From assembly GCA_944381745.1 (NCBI GenBank), contig CALWMI010000094.1, positions 1-52,777 on the forward strand: DNA of 52,777 bases. The letters run 5' to 3'. The position numbers and the translations under genes were made by a program. Shown here piece by piece: positions 17,119 to 25,755 of the stretch. The first letter of the stretch is position 1; each line of letters opens with the position of its first letter. This stretch comes from an uncultured Lachnospiraceae bacterium (GTDB taxonomy: Bacteria > Bacillota > Clostridia > Lachnospirales > Lachnospiraceae). The notes below the pieces were generated by a model, which made no database searches, had not been told where the DNA came from, and was given only the letters and a program-made list of their open reading frames with translations.

Positions 17119-17148
17119 AGTATACCATGGAAAAACGGCGTTATACAA
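17119..17148 (-). promoter_or_regulatory. promoter for murC
   Basis: On the minus strand TTGTAT (17148-17143), 18-nt spacer, TATACT (17124-17119) with an extended TGG just before it, about 75 nt from the murC start. The 375-nt murC-glgC divergent gap contains this, the glgC promoter and otherwise AT-rich sequence with no gene. Confidence 0.7.
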
Positions 17149-17357
17149 GAGGCCCGCGCCGCGGGCGCCCCGGCGGACGGCGAAAAAAGTCGGACAAGTC
17201 CGAGTCTTGTCGAAAATGCAATAAAACAGCGCTGAAAACAACAAAAAATATATGCAAAGTGCATCCGAAAAAATTGGCGTTTTATTTTGTTGTCAAATGT
17301 AAATAGTGCATACTATATTAAAATTGTAAAAGTTATACCAAAAAATTGTAAAAAATG

Positions 17358-17386
17358 TTCACTTATCCGGCGGTATGTGCTATAAT
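17358..17386 (+). promoter_or_regulatory. promoter for glgC
   Basis: TTCACT (17358-17363), 17-nt spacer, perfect TATAAT (17381-17386) with extended TGC. A second possible pair, TTGTCA (17290) with TATATT (17314), lies upstream. The operon may have two start points. Confidence 0.7.
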
Positions 17387-17419
17387 AACGGCATAACTAC
17401 AACTGCAAGAGGTGATTTT

Positions 17420-18694
17420 GTGATTAAGAAGGAAATGATTGCCATGCTCCTTGCCGGCGGGCAGGGGAGCAGGCTGGGTGTCCTGACATCCAAGGTAGCG
17501 AAGCCAGCTGTCGCCTTTGGAGGGAAATACCGGATTATCGATTTTCCGCTGAGCAACTGCATCAATTCAGGTGTAGATACTGTGGGCGTGTTGACCCAGT
17601 ATCAGCCGCTGCGCCTGAATTCCCATATCGGCATCGGTATTCCGTGGGACCTGGACCGCAATATCGGCGGTGTGTCTGTCCTGCCTCCGTATGAGAAGAG
17701 CGCCAACAGCGAGTGGTACACCGGCACGGCAAATGCGATATACCAGAACCTGGAATATATGCAGCGCTACAACCCGGAGTATGTGCTCATCCTGTCCGGC
17801 GACCACATCTATAAGATGGACTACGAGGTGATGCTGGAATTCCACAAGGCGAACAACGCGGATGTGACCATCGCCGCAATGCCGGTTCCCATTGAGGAGG
17901 CCAGCCGTTTCGGTATTGTCATCACGGACGAGGACGGCCGCATCAAGGAATTTGAGGAGAAGCCGGAGCATCCCAGGAGCAATCTGGCGTCTATGGGCAT
18001 CTATATTTTCAGCTGGAAGGTGCTGAAGGAGGCCCTGATTGCCAATGCACAGATAAGCGGGTGCGATTTCGGAAAGCATGTCATCCCCTACTGCCACGAG
18101 AGGGGCGGACGGCTTTTCGCCTACGAATATAACGGATATTGGAAGGACGTGGGAACCCTTGGCTCCTACTGGGAGGCCAATATGGAGCTGATCGACATCA
18201 TCCCGGAGTTCAACCTGTACGAGGAGTTCTGGAAGATCTACACGAAGAGCGAGATTATCCCGCCGCAGTATATCTCCGCAGATGCGGTCATCAACAGGAG
18301 CATTATCGGGGAGGGAACCGACGTGTACGGGGATGTACATAACTCCGTGATCGGTTCCGGTGTGGTCATCGGCAAGGGCGCAGTGGTCCGGGATTCTATT
18401 ATTATGCAGAACACGAAAATTGGTGAGGGCTGCGTGATCGACAAGTCCATTATCGCCGAGAATGTGGAAGTGGGCAGCCATGTGGTCATGGGCGTCGGGG
18501 AGGATATCCCCAATAAGGAAAAGCCCAGCGTATACTGCTTCGGCCTTGTGACCGTGGGGGATAACACTGTGATCCCGGCCAATGTGCAGATTGGGAAGAA
18601 CACGGCCATCGTTGGCCATACAGCTGCGGAGGATTACCCGGAGGGAATCCTGGCAAGCGGCGAGACTTTGATTAAGGCAGGTGATATCGCATGA
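17420..18694 (+). CDS. glgC: glucose-1-phosphate adenylyltransferase, catalytic subunit
   Basis: About 424 residues. It makes ADP-glucose from glucose-1-phosphate and ATP, the first committed step of glycogen synthesis. The N-terminus [15 protein letters not shown] is the nucleotide-binding pyrophosphorylase motif. [34 protein letters not shown] and [20 protein letters not shown] are conserved sugar-phosphate-site blocks. The C-terminus is a left-handed beta-helix (hexapeptide repeats such as [16 protein letters not shown]). The start is GTG 17420, preceded by AGAGGTG; an ATG 15 nt later has no proper spacing. It overlaps glgD by 4 nt and is expected to form a heteromer with it, as GlgC/GlgD do in Bacillus. 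Confidence 0.95.
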   Translation: MIKKEMIAMLLAGGQGSRLGVLTSKVAKPAVAFGGKYRIIDFPLSNCINSGVDTVGVLTQYQPLRLNSHIGIGIPWDLDRNIGGVSVLPPYEKSANSEWYTGTANAIYQNLEYMQRYNPEYVLILSGDHIYKMDYEVMLEFHKANNADVTIAAMPVPIEEASRFGIVITDEDGRIKEFEEKPEHPRSNLASMGIYIFSWKVLKEALIANAQISGCDFGKHVIPYCHERGGRLFAYEYNGYWKDVGTLGSYWEANMELIDIIPEFNLYEEFWKIYTKSEIIPPQYISADAVINRSIIGEGTDVYGDVHNSVIGSGVVIGKGAVVRDSIIMQNTKIGEGCVIDKSIIAENVEVGSHVVMGVGEDIPNKEKPSVYCFGLVTVGDNTVIPANVQIGKNTAIVGHTAAEDYPEGILASGETLIKAGDIA

Positions 18695-19809
18695 GGGCAG
18701 TAGGAATTATTTTGGCGGGAGGCAACAACAACCGCATGAGGGAGCTGTCGAGGAAGAGGGCGATCGCGGCGATGCCCATAGCCGGGAGCTACCGGAGCAT
18801 CGACTTCGCGCTCAGCAACATGTCCAACTCCCATATCCAGAAGGTGGCGGTGCTGACGCAGTACAATTCCCGCTCCCTGCATGAGCACCTGAGCTCATCC
18901 AAGTGGTGGGATTTCGGAAGAAAGCAGGGCGGGCTCTACGTCTTTACGCCCACGGTTACCGCGGACAACAGCTTCTGGTACCGGGGGACTGCAGACGCCA
19001 TCTACCAGAACCTGGATTTCCTGAAGAAGAGCCATGAACCCTATGTGGTGATTGCGTCCGGCGACGGGATCTACAAGATGGATTACAACAAGGTGCTGGA
19101 GTACCACATCGCCAAGAAGGCGGATGTGACCGTCGTCTACAAGGAGCTGGCGGAGGGCGAGGACGCCACCCGTTTCGGCACGGTGAAGATGGACGAGGAC
19201 GGCAGGATCCAGGAATTTGAGGAGAAGCCGATGGTGGCCAGCAGCACGAAGATTTCCACGGGTATCTATGTGATCCGCCGCCGTCAGCTCATCGAGCTGG
19301 TGGAGAAGTGTGCTTCCGAGGAGCGGTTTGACTTCGTGCGGGACATCCTGATCCGCTACAAAGGGCTCAAGAGGATTTACGGGTACAAGATGGAGCAGTA
19401 CTGGAGCAACATCTCCACGGTGGACGCCTACTACAAGGCGAACATGGACTTCCTGAAGCCGGAGATACGGGATTACTTCTTCAAGGAGTACCCGGACGTC
19501 TATTCCAAGGTGGACGACCTGCCGCCGGCAAAGTATAATCCGGGGGCAAATGTAAAGAACAGCCTTGTCTCCAGCGGATGCATCCTCAACGGGACGGTGG
19601 AGAATTCCATCCTGTTCAAGAAGGTGTTTGTCGGCAACAACTGTGTCATCAAAAATTCGATCATCCTGAATGACGTATACTTGGGAGACAACAGTTATAT
19701 AGAGAACTGTATCGTCGAGAGCAGGGATACGATCCGCGCCAATTCCTGTTACAAGGGGGAGGACGGCGTCAAGATTGTCATCGAGAAGAATGACCGCTAT
19801 ATTATTTGA
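18691..19809 (+). CDS. glgD: glucose-1-phosphate adenylyltransferase, regulatory subunit GlgD
   Basis: About 372 residues, paralogous to glgC but diverged at the catalytic loop: the N-terminus reads [26 protein letters not shown] instead of the GGQGSRLG loop. It keeps [31 protein letters not shown] and the C-terminal beta-helix ([22 protein letters not shown]). In Firmicutes GlgD has little activity alone and modulates GlgC. The ATGA overlap with glgC supports co-translation. spoVG begins 29 nt after its stop, so all three may be on one transcript. No glycogen synthase or branching enzyme gene is in the window. Confidence 0.95.
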   Translation: MRAVGIILAGGNNNRMRELSRKRAIAAMPIAGSYRSIDFALSNMSNSHIQKVAVLTQYNSRSLHEHLSSSKWWDFGRKQGGLYVFTPTVTADNSFWYRGTADAIYQNLDFLKKSHEPYVVIASGDGIYKMDYNKVLEYHIAKKADVTVVYKELAEGEDATRFGTVKMDEDGRIQEFEEKPMVASSTKISTGIYVIRRRQLIELVEKCASEERFDFVRDILIRYKGLKRIYGYKMEQYWSNISTVDAYYKANMDFLKPEIRDYFFKEYPDVYSKVDDLPPAKYNPGANVKNSLVSSGCILNGTVENSILFKKVFVGNNCVIKNSIILNDVYLGDNSYIENCIVESRDTIRANSCYKGEDGVKIVIEKNDRYII

Positions 19810-19838
19810 GAGTATACGAAAGAAGGGGGGCTTCTTGT

Positions 19839-20117
19839 ATGTTGATAACAGATGTGCGCGTCCGCAAGGTTGCAAAGGAAGGCAAGATGAAAGCGGTGGT
19901 GTCCATTACGCTGGATGATGAGTTTGTGGTGCATGATATCAAGGTGATTGAAGGGGAGAAGGGGCTGTTTATCGCTATGCCCAGCCGCAAGGCGTCGGAC
20001 GGGGAATACCGGGACATCGCCCATCCGATCAATTCCGGCACCCGGGACAAGATACAGCAGATCATCCTGGAGCACTATGAGAACGCGCTGGCGGAGGCCG
20101 AGGAGGCGGAAGCCTGA
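19839..20117 (+). CDS. spoVG: septation/sporulation regulator SpoVG
   Basis: About 92 residues, typical for SpoVG. The conserved core reads [38 protein letters not shown], and [22 protein letters not shown]. SpoVG is a small nucleic-acid-binding regulator that affects sporulation, septation and, in some species, virulence genes. ATG 19839 is preceded by AAGGGGGG at about 8 nt; an in-frame upstream codon at 19806 would add 11 unrelated residues. A terminator follows. Confidence 0.95.
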   Translation: MLITDVRVRKVAKEGKMKAVVSITLDDEFVVHDIKVIEGEKGLFIAMPSRKASDGEYRDIAHPINSGTRDKIQQIILEHYENALAEAEEAEA

Positions 20118-20167
20118 GGGCCTTTCCGCAGGTGTGCGGGATGGGGAAGCCATAGAGATTACAACGG

Positions 20168-20209
20168 AGAACGGGTAAGGAACCAGGCAGTTCCTTATCC
20201 GTTCTTTTT
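20168..20209 (+). terminator. Rho-independent terminator after spoVG
   Basis: AGAACGGGTAAGGAAC (20168-20183) pairs with GTTCCTTATCCGTTCT (20190-20205), one G-T pair, followed by TTTTT. It ends the glgC-glgD-spoVG unit. Confidence 0.9.
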
Positions 20210-20221
20210 CGGAAATACCTC

Positions 20222-20250
20222 TTTTCATTTTTCCCGCTTCCTGCTAAAAT
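20222..20250 (+). promoter_or_regulatory. promoter for pth-mfd
   Basis: TTTTCA (20222-20227), 17-nt spacer, TAAAAT (20245-20250) with extended TGC, between the spoVG terminator and pth. Confidence 0.65.
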
Positions 20251-20285
20251 AGACACGCATAAGACGGAGGGAAAGGAAGAGGAAC

Positions 20286-20861
20286 ATGTATATCATTGCG
20301 GGCCTGGGGAATCCCGGCAGGAAATATGCGCACACAAGGCATAACGTAGGCTTCGACGCGATAGACCGCCTGTCCGGCATCTATCAGATTCCAGTGGAGG
20401 AGAAGAAGTTCCAGGGGCTCTTCGGCACCGGCTTTATCGGGGGGCAGAAGGTGGCCCTGGTGAAGCCTCAGACGTACATGAACCTGAGCGGCGAGTGCGT
20501 CCGGGATTTTCTCTATTACTATAAAGTGGATCCGGAGGAAGGGCTGCTCGTCCTGTTTGACGATATCTGCCTGGAGCCCGGCAGCATCCGCATCCGCAAG
20601 AAGGGGAGCGCCGGCGGGCACAACGGGATCAAGAATATTATTTTGCATACCGGGACGCAGAATTTCGCCAGGGTCAGGATCGGCGTGGGGGAGAAGCCCC
20701 AGCGCTGGGATCTGGCCGACTATGTGTTAAGCCCCTTCCCCAAGGGGGATCGGGAGCTGGTGGACGAGGCGGTGGATCACTGTGCGGACGCGGTGAAGAT
20801 GATCCTGGAGGGGGAGATCGAGGCCGCGATGAACCGGTATAACAGGAAGAGGGAAGCATGA
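20286..20861 (+). CDS. pth: peptidyl-tRNA hydrolase
   Basis: A 191-residue Pth. It releases tRNA from prematurely dropped peptidyl-tRNA. The active-site residues are visible: Asn10 and the catalytic His19 (GLGNPGRKYAHTRHNVGFD), the KPQTYMNLSG loop, the catalytic-Asp strand LLVLFDDICLEPG, and KGSAGGHNGIKNII. The ribosome binding site GGAAAGAGGAAC precedes the ATG. The stop overlaps the mfd start (ATGA), a gene pair conserved in Firmicutes. Confidence 0.96.
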   Translation: MYIIAGLGNPGRKYAHTRHNVGFDAIDRLSGIYQIPVEEKKFQGLFGTGFIGGQKVALVKPQTYMNLSGECVRDFLYYYKVDPEEGLLVLFDDICLEPGSIRIRKKGSAGGHNGIKNIILHTGTQNFARVRIGVGEKPQRWDLADYVLSPFPKGDRELVDEAVDHCADAVKMILEGEIEAAMNRYNRKREA

Positions 20862-23800
20862 ACACATTTTTGTACCCGCTGAGGCAGCTGGGAGAATTTG
20901 AGGAAATAGAAAAGACGCTGGCGGCGCAGCCGGGCATCGTACAGATTGCCGGGTGCGTGGATTCCCAGAAGGCGCACCTGGCCTACGGCCTGGGCCAAGG
21001 GAAAAAATACCGGGTCATCCTGGCGGCCAACGAGCTGAAGGCCAAGGAGCTGTATGAGGACTACCGGTTTTTTGACCCGAACACGCTGCTGTACCCGGCC
21101 AAGGACCTGATTTTCTTCAGCGCGGACGTCCACGGCAACTACCTGGTGCGCCAGCGGATGGAGGTGTGGAAGGCGCTGCTGGAGGGGGAGCCGGCCACAG
21201 TGATCACAAGCATTGACGGCTGTATGGACCGGGTGACGCCCCTTGCCCTCATCCGGGACAGTGTGGTCAGGCTGAGCCAGACGAGCTTTGTGGAGATCGG
21301 GGCGCTGGCGGCGCGGCTGACGGCCCTGGGATATGAGCGCGTGCCCCAGGTGGACGCCTCGGGGCAGTTCGCCGTCCGGGGCGGGATTGTGGATATCTAC
21401 CCGCTGACGGAGGAGAACCCGCTGCGCATCGAATTCTGGGACGATGAGATCGACTCCATCCGCAGCTTTGACGTGTCCAGCCAGCGCTCCATAGAGAATC
21501 TTAAGGAGGCTGTGATCTATCCGGCCTCGGAGATCCTGTTGGATTCCAGGCGCCGAAAGAGCGGCATGGCCAAGATCGAGCGGGAGGGGAAGCAGCAGGC
21601 GGCAAAATTCGACGCGGCGGGGAAGACGGAGGAAGCGTCCCGCGTCCGAGAGCTGGTGCGGGAGACGAAGGAGAGGCTGGAGTACACGGACGGCGGCTCC
21701 CTGGACGGGTTTGTCAATTATTTCTGCGACGGCACCGTCTCTTTCCTGGATTATTTCCCGGAGGAGGACACGTACTTCTTCCTGGACGAGCCAGCCAGGC
21801 TTCTGGAGAAGGGGGAGGCCGTGGAGGCGGAATTCCGGGACAGCATGGAGAACCGCCTGGCCAAGGGCTATGTGCTCCCGGGGCAGGCAGATATCCTGTA
21901 CGGGGTGAAAGAGGTGATCGCCCGCTTCGCCAGGAGGCGCTGTGCGGCCCTCTCTATTATGGAGGGGAAGAGCAGGGAGTTTGCCTTTTCCAGGAGCTTC
22001 TACCTGAATGTGAAGTCCGTCACCGGCTTTCAGAACAGCTTCGAGCTGCTGACGGAGGAGCTGAGGCAGTGGAAACGCAAAGGGTACGGCGTCCTCCTGT
22101 TCTGCGGCTCCCAGACCCGGGCCAAGAGGCTGGCCCAGGAGCTGCGGGATTTCGGCCTCTCCAGCTTTTACACCGATGATTTGGACCGGGTGGTGCAGCG
22201 CGGGGAGATTATGGTGATCCACGGCAATCTCCGCAAGGGCTACGAGTATCCCATGCTGAAGCTGGCAGTGCTGTCAGAGAGCGACATTTTCGGGGAGAAG
22301 AAGCCCCGCAGGAAAAAGCGGCGGGTGTACGAGGGACAGCAGATCCACAGCTTCTCCGAGCTGAACGTGGGAGACTACGTGGTGCACGAGAACCACGGGG
22401 TGGGCATCTACCGGGGAATCGAGAAGGTGGAGGTTGACCACACAGTCAAGGACTACATGAAGATCGAGTACGCGGCAGGGGGAAACCTCTACATCCTGGC
22501 CACTCAGCTGGAGGTGCTGCAGAAATACGCGGGCTCGGACGCGAAGAAGCCGAAGCTGAACCGCCTGGGAAGCCAGGAGTGGAGCAAGACAAAGACAAAG
22601 GTGCGGGGCGCGGTACAGGAGGTGGCCCGGGACCTGGTGGAGCTCTATGCCAAGAGGCAGGCCCGGGAGGGCTATGTGTACGGGCCGGATACGGTGTGGC
22701 AGAAGGAGTTCGAGGAGATGTTCCCCTTCGAGGAGACGGAGGACCAGGAGCTGGCCATCGAGGCCACGAAGCGGGATATGGAGAGCACGAAGATCATGGA
22801 CCGGCTGATCTGCGGCGACGTGGGCTACGGCAAGACAGAGATTGCCATCCGCGCGGCCTTCAAGGCGGTGCAGGAGGGCAAACAGGTGGCCTATCTGGTG
22901 CCCACCACCATCCTGGCGCAGCAGCACTACAATACCTTTGTCCAGAGGATGAAGGACTACCCGGTCCGCATCGACCTGCTCTGCCGTTTCCGCACAGCTG
23001 CCCAGCAGAAGAAGACCGTGGAGGATCTGAAGAAGGGCTGGGTGGATATCGTGATCGGCACCCACCGGCTGCTGTCGAAGGATGTGGAGTACAAGGATCT
23101 GGGCCTCCTGGTGATCGATGAGGAGCAGCGGTTCGGGGTGGCGCACAAGGAGAAGATCAAGAAGCTCAAGGAGAATGTGGACGTCCTGACCTTGACGGCC
23201 ACGCCCATCCCCAGGACGCTGCACATGAGCCTGATCGGGATCCGGGATATGAGCGTGCTGGAGGAGCCGCCGGTGGACCGGATGCCCATCCAGACCTTTG
23301 TGATGGAGTACAATGACGAAATGGTGCGGGAGGCCATCTGCCGCGAGCTGGCCAGGGGAGGCCAGGTGTTCTATGTATACAACCGGGTGACCACCATTGC
23401 GGACGTCACGTCGAAGCTGGCCAAACTGGTGCCGGAGGCCAGCGTGGCCTTCGCCCACGGGCAGATGCGGGAGCAGGAGCTGGAGCGCATCATGTATGAT
23501 TTCATCAACGGGGACATCGACGTGCTGGTGTCCACCACCATCATTGAGACGGGGCTGGACATCTCCAACGTAAATACGATGATCATCCAGGATGCCGACC
23601 AGATGGGCTTGTCCCAGCTCTATCAGCTGCGGGGAAGGGTGGGGCGCTCCAACCGTACCGCCTACGCCTTCCTGATGTACAAGCGGGATAAGATGCTGCG
23701 GGAGGTGGCGGAGAAGCGCCTCCACGCGATCCGGGAATTCACGGAGCTGGGGTCCGGCTTCAAGATCGCCATGCGGGATCTGGAGATCCGGGGCGCCGGC

Positions 23801-24379
23801 AACCTGCTGGGAGCCCAGCAGCACGGCCACATGGAGGCTGTGGGCTATGACCTGTACTGCAAGATGCTCAACGAGGAGGTCAAGCACTTGAAGGGCGTTC
23901 CGGTACAGGAGGATTTCGACACGGTGATCGACCTGGAGGTGGACGCCTACATCCCGGACAAATATATCCGGAACGAGTTCCAGAAACTGGATATCTACAA
24001 GCGGATCGCCGGGATTGAGAATGAGGAAGAGTACGAGGACATGACGGAGGAGCTGATCGACCGCTTCGGGGAGCCGCCCAGGCCGGTGATGAACCTGCTG
24101 GAGATCGCCAGCCTGAAGGCGCTGGCGCACAGCGTCTATGTGGCGGAGGTGTCGGAGAAGCCGGAGGGCATGCGCTTTGCCATGTATGAGAAAGCCCGGG
24201 TGAACCCTGCGGGGATCCCCCAGCTGGTGGATTCCTATGGCGGCCGCCTGCGGTTCACGGTGGATACAAGGCCCTATTTTACGTACTTGCCGGCGAAAAA
24301 TAACCGCCAGGAGAGGGAGGAAAGCCTGGAGGTTGTGAAAAATGTGTTAAATGGTATAAAAACATTGCTAGACGGTTAA
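20858..24379 (+). CDS. mfd: transcription-repair coupling factor Mfd
   Basis: A full-length 1173-residue Mfd. It removes stalled RNA polymerase from DNA lesions and recruits UvrABC. The N-terminal UvrB-like region includes FAVRGGIVDIYPLTEENPLRIEFWDDEID. The RNA-polymerase-interaction domain (CarD-like) is at VGDYVVHENHGVGIYRGIE. The RecG-type translocase has Walker A ICGDVGYGKTEIAIRAA, the DEEQ box VIDEEQRFGV, TATPIPRTLHMSL and VSTTIIETGLDISN, then QLRGRVGRSNRTAYAF. The C-terminal TRCF domain follows. Its 3' end contains the -35 of the next gene's promoter. Confidence 0.97.
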   Translation: MNTFLYPLRQLGEFEEIEKTLAAQPGIVQIAGCVDSQKAHLAYGLGQGKKYRVILAANELKAKELYEDYRFFDPNTLLYPAKDLIFFSADVHGNYLVRQRMEVWKALLEGEPATVITSIDGCMDRVTPLALIRDSVVRLSQTSFVEIGALAARLTALGYERVPQVDASGQFAVRGGIVDIYPLTEENPLRIEFWDDEIDSIRSFDVSSQRSIENLKEAVIYPASEILLDSRRRKSGMAKIEREGKQQAAKFDAAGKTEEASRVRELVRETKERLEYTDGGSLDGFVNYFCDGTVSFLDYFPEEDTYFFLDEPARLLEKGEAVEAEFRDSMENRLAKGYVLPGQADILYGVKEVIARFARRRCAALSIMEGKSREFAFSRSFYLNVKSVTGFQNSFELLTEELRQWKRKGYGVLLFCGSQTRAKRLAQELRDFGLSSFYTDDLDRVVQRGEIMVIHGNLRKGYEYPMLKLAVLSESDIFGEKKPRRKKRRVYEGQQIHSFSELNVGDYVVHENHGVGIYRGIEKVEVDHTVKDYMKIEYAAGGNLYILATQLEVLQKYAGSDAKKPKLNRLGSQEWSKTKTKVRGAVQEVARDLVELYAKRQAREGYVYGPDTVWQKEFEEMFPFEETEDQELAIEATKRDMESTKIMDRLICGDVGYGKTEIAIRAAFKAVQEGKQVAYLVPTTILAQQHYNTFVQRMKDYPVRIDLLCRFRTAAQQKKTVEDLKKGWVDIVIGTHRLLSKDVEYKDLGLLVIDEEQRFGVAHKEKIKKLKENVDVLTLTATPIPRTLHMSLIGIRDMSVLEEPPVDRMPIQTFVMEYNDEMVREAICRELARGGQVFYVYNRVTTIADVTSKLAKLVPEASVAFAHGQMREQELERIMYDFINGDIDVLVSTTIIETGLDISNVNTMIIQDADQMGLSQLYQLRGRVGRSNRTAYAFLMYKRDKMLREVAEKRLHAIREFTELGSGFKIAMRDLEIRGAGNLLGAQQHGHMEAVGYDLYCKMLNEEVKHLKGVPVQEDFDTVIDLEVDAYIPDKYIRNEFQKLDIYKRIAGIENEEEYEDMTEELIDRFGEPPRPVMNLLEIASLKALAHSVYVAEVSEKPEGMRFAMYEKARVNPAGIPQLVDSYGGRLRFTVDTRPYFTYLPAKNNRQEREESLEVVKNVLNGIKTLLDG

Positions 24380-24393
24380 AAAGAGACTATAAT
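24365..24393 (+). promoter_or_regulatory. promoter for the PrsA-like lipoprotein gene
   Basis: TTGCTA (24365-24370), 17-nt spacer, perfect TATAAT (24388-24393). The -35 lies inside the last codons of mfd. A GC-rich palindrome (GCCCGCCGGCGGGC) follows in the leader. Confidence 0.8.
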
Positions 24394-24495
24394 AAAAAAA
24401 GCGCCCGCCGGCGGGCAGAGGGGCGAAGCAGAGGAGAAGCTGCGGGTCTGTGTGCGCCGGTGTGGGAGAGGATTTACAGGGAGGAACCAGAAGTT

Positions 24496-25665
24496 ATGAA
24501 GAATCGGAGACGGATCACAGCCGTCGCAGCCGTGCTGGCTGCGGCTCTCCTGATGGGAGGCTGTGCGGATAAAGAGCTGGATGCAAGCCAGGTGGCGGCG
24601 ACAGTGGGAGGCGAGGAGATCACGCTGGGGCTGGCCAATTTTGCGGCGCGGCTGCAGCAGGCTGAGATTGAGACCTACTATATGGCCTATCTGGGGACAG
24701 ATATGTGGAACCAGGAGATGGGAGAGGACGGGCAGACCTATGAGGAGTCCATCAAGGAGTCTGTGCTGGAGAGCCTGCGCAATTCCATCGTGATCAGAGA
24801 CTACGCGGAGGAATACGGGGTTGCCCTCACCGAGGAGGAGGAGACAGCTATCCAGGAGGCGGCGGCGCAGTTTATCAGCGACAATGCCGGCAATGAGAAG
24901 GGGCTTGCCCGCATGACGGCCACGGAGGATGTGGTTGCGGAGATGCTCACCCTCATGACCATCGAGGAGAAGATGTATTACGAGATTGCCGCAGAGGCCA
25001 ACATTGAGATCAGCGACGAGGAGGCTGCCCAGAAGGCGGCGGACTACGTCTTTATCGCCAACAGCTCTCACACCAACGACGACGGGGAGAGCGTGGAGTA
25101 CACCGAGGAGGAGAAGGAGGAGCTGCGCTCCCAGCTGCAGGACATTGTGGACAGCGCCCAGGAGACAGGGGACTTCGCGGCTGCAGCCCAGGAGTATGAC
25201 CTGGAGGTGTCCTCCGCGACCTTCGGCGGCGACGCCGTGACGGCCCTGCCCGACGACGTGGCGGCAGCGGCGGACACGCTGGCAGTGGGAGAGTTTACGG
25301 ACATCATCGATTCCGGCACCGCCTACTACGTGGCACAGCTGACCAGCGAGTTCGACCAGGAGGCCACGGACGCCAGGAAGGACGAGCTCAAGACAGAGCG
25401 GGAGATGGACTACTACGATGAGAAGGTAGCCGCCTGGGCGGACGAGGTGGAGTTCACCGTGTACGACGACGTGTGGGATCAGGTAACCTTTGCATCGCCG
25501 CTCACGATCGGCACATCGCCGGCGGAGGAGACAGAGGAAGAGGCGGACGAGGCCGGGGAGGCCGCAGACAGCGAGCCAGCTGCGGACGCAGGGGAAGAGG
25601 AGACGGCCGGGGAGGCCGCTGAGCCGGAAGCTGCGGAAGACACCCAGGAAGGCGCAGAAGAATAA
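24496..25665 (+). CDS. PrsA/SurA-like peptidyl-prolyl isomerase lipoprotein
   Basis: About 389 residues. The lipobox LMGGC has the modified Cys at 23, so the protein is tethered outside the membrane. The N-terminal helical part (ASQVAATVGGEEITLGLANFAARL, then VLESLRNSIVIRDYAEEYGVALTEEEE) follows the SurA/PrsA chaperone pattern. A parvulin-like region lies at about 240-300 (ADTLAVGEFTDIIDSGTAYYVAQL) but is degenerate, so isomerase activity is doubtful. The last 55 residues are an acidic Glu/Ala/Asp-rich tail. It probably assists folding of secreted proteins. ATG 24496 has GGGAGG upstream. A bidirectional terminator follows. Confidence 0.8.
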   Translation: MKNRRRITAVAAVLAAALLMGGCADKELDASQVAATVGGEEITLGLANFAARLQQAEIETYYMAYLGTDMWNQEMGEDGQTYEESIKESVLESLRNSIVIRDYAEEYGVALTEEEETAIQEAAAQFISDNAGNEKGLARMTATEDVVAEMLTLMTIEEKMYYEIAAEANIEISDEEAAQKAADYVFIANSSHTNDDGESVEYTEEEKEELRSQLQDIVDSAQETGDFAAAAQEYDLEVSSATFGGDAVTALPDDVAAAADTLAVGEFTDIIDSGTAYYVAQLTSEFDQEATDARKDELKTEREMDYYDEKVAAWADEVEFTVYDDVWDQVTFASPLTIGTSPAEETEEEADEAGEAADSEPAADAGEEETAGEAAEPEAAEDTQEGAEE

Positions 25666-25711
25666 GCTAGAGAGAATAGGCCAGCTTGGCGGCTGGCAGA
25701 GGAAGATAGAG

Positions 25712-25755
25712 AGAACCGGCGTGCGATTTCGGTGAAATCGCGCGCCGGTTCTTTA
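25712..25755. terminator. bidirectional terminator between convergent genes
   Basis: AGAACCGGCGTGCGATTT (25712-25729) pairs with AAATCGCGCGCCGGTTCT (25735-25752), one mismatch able to form G-U, with TTT following on the plus strand. It directly abuts the stop codon of the minus-strand PRD regulator. Confidence 0.85.
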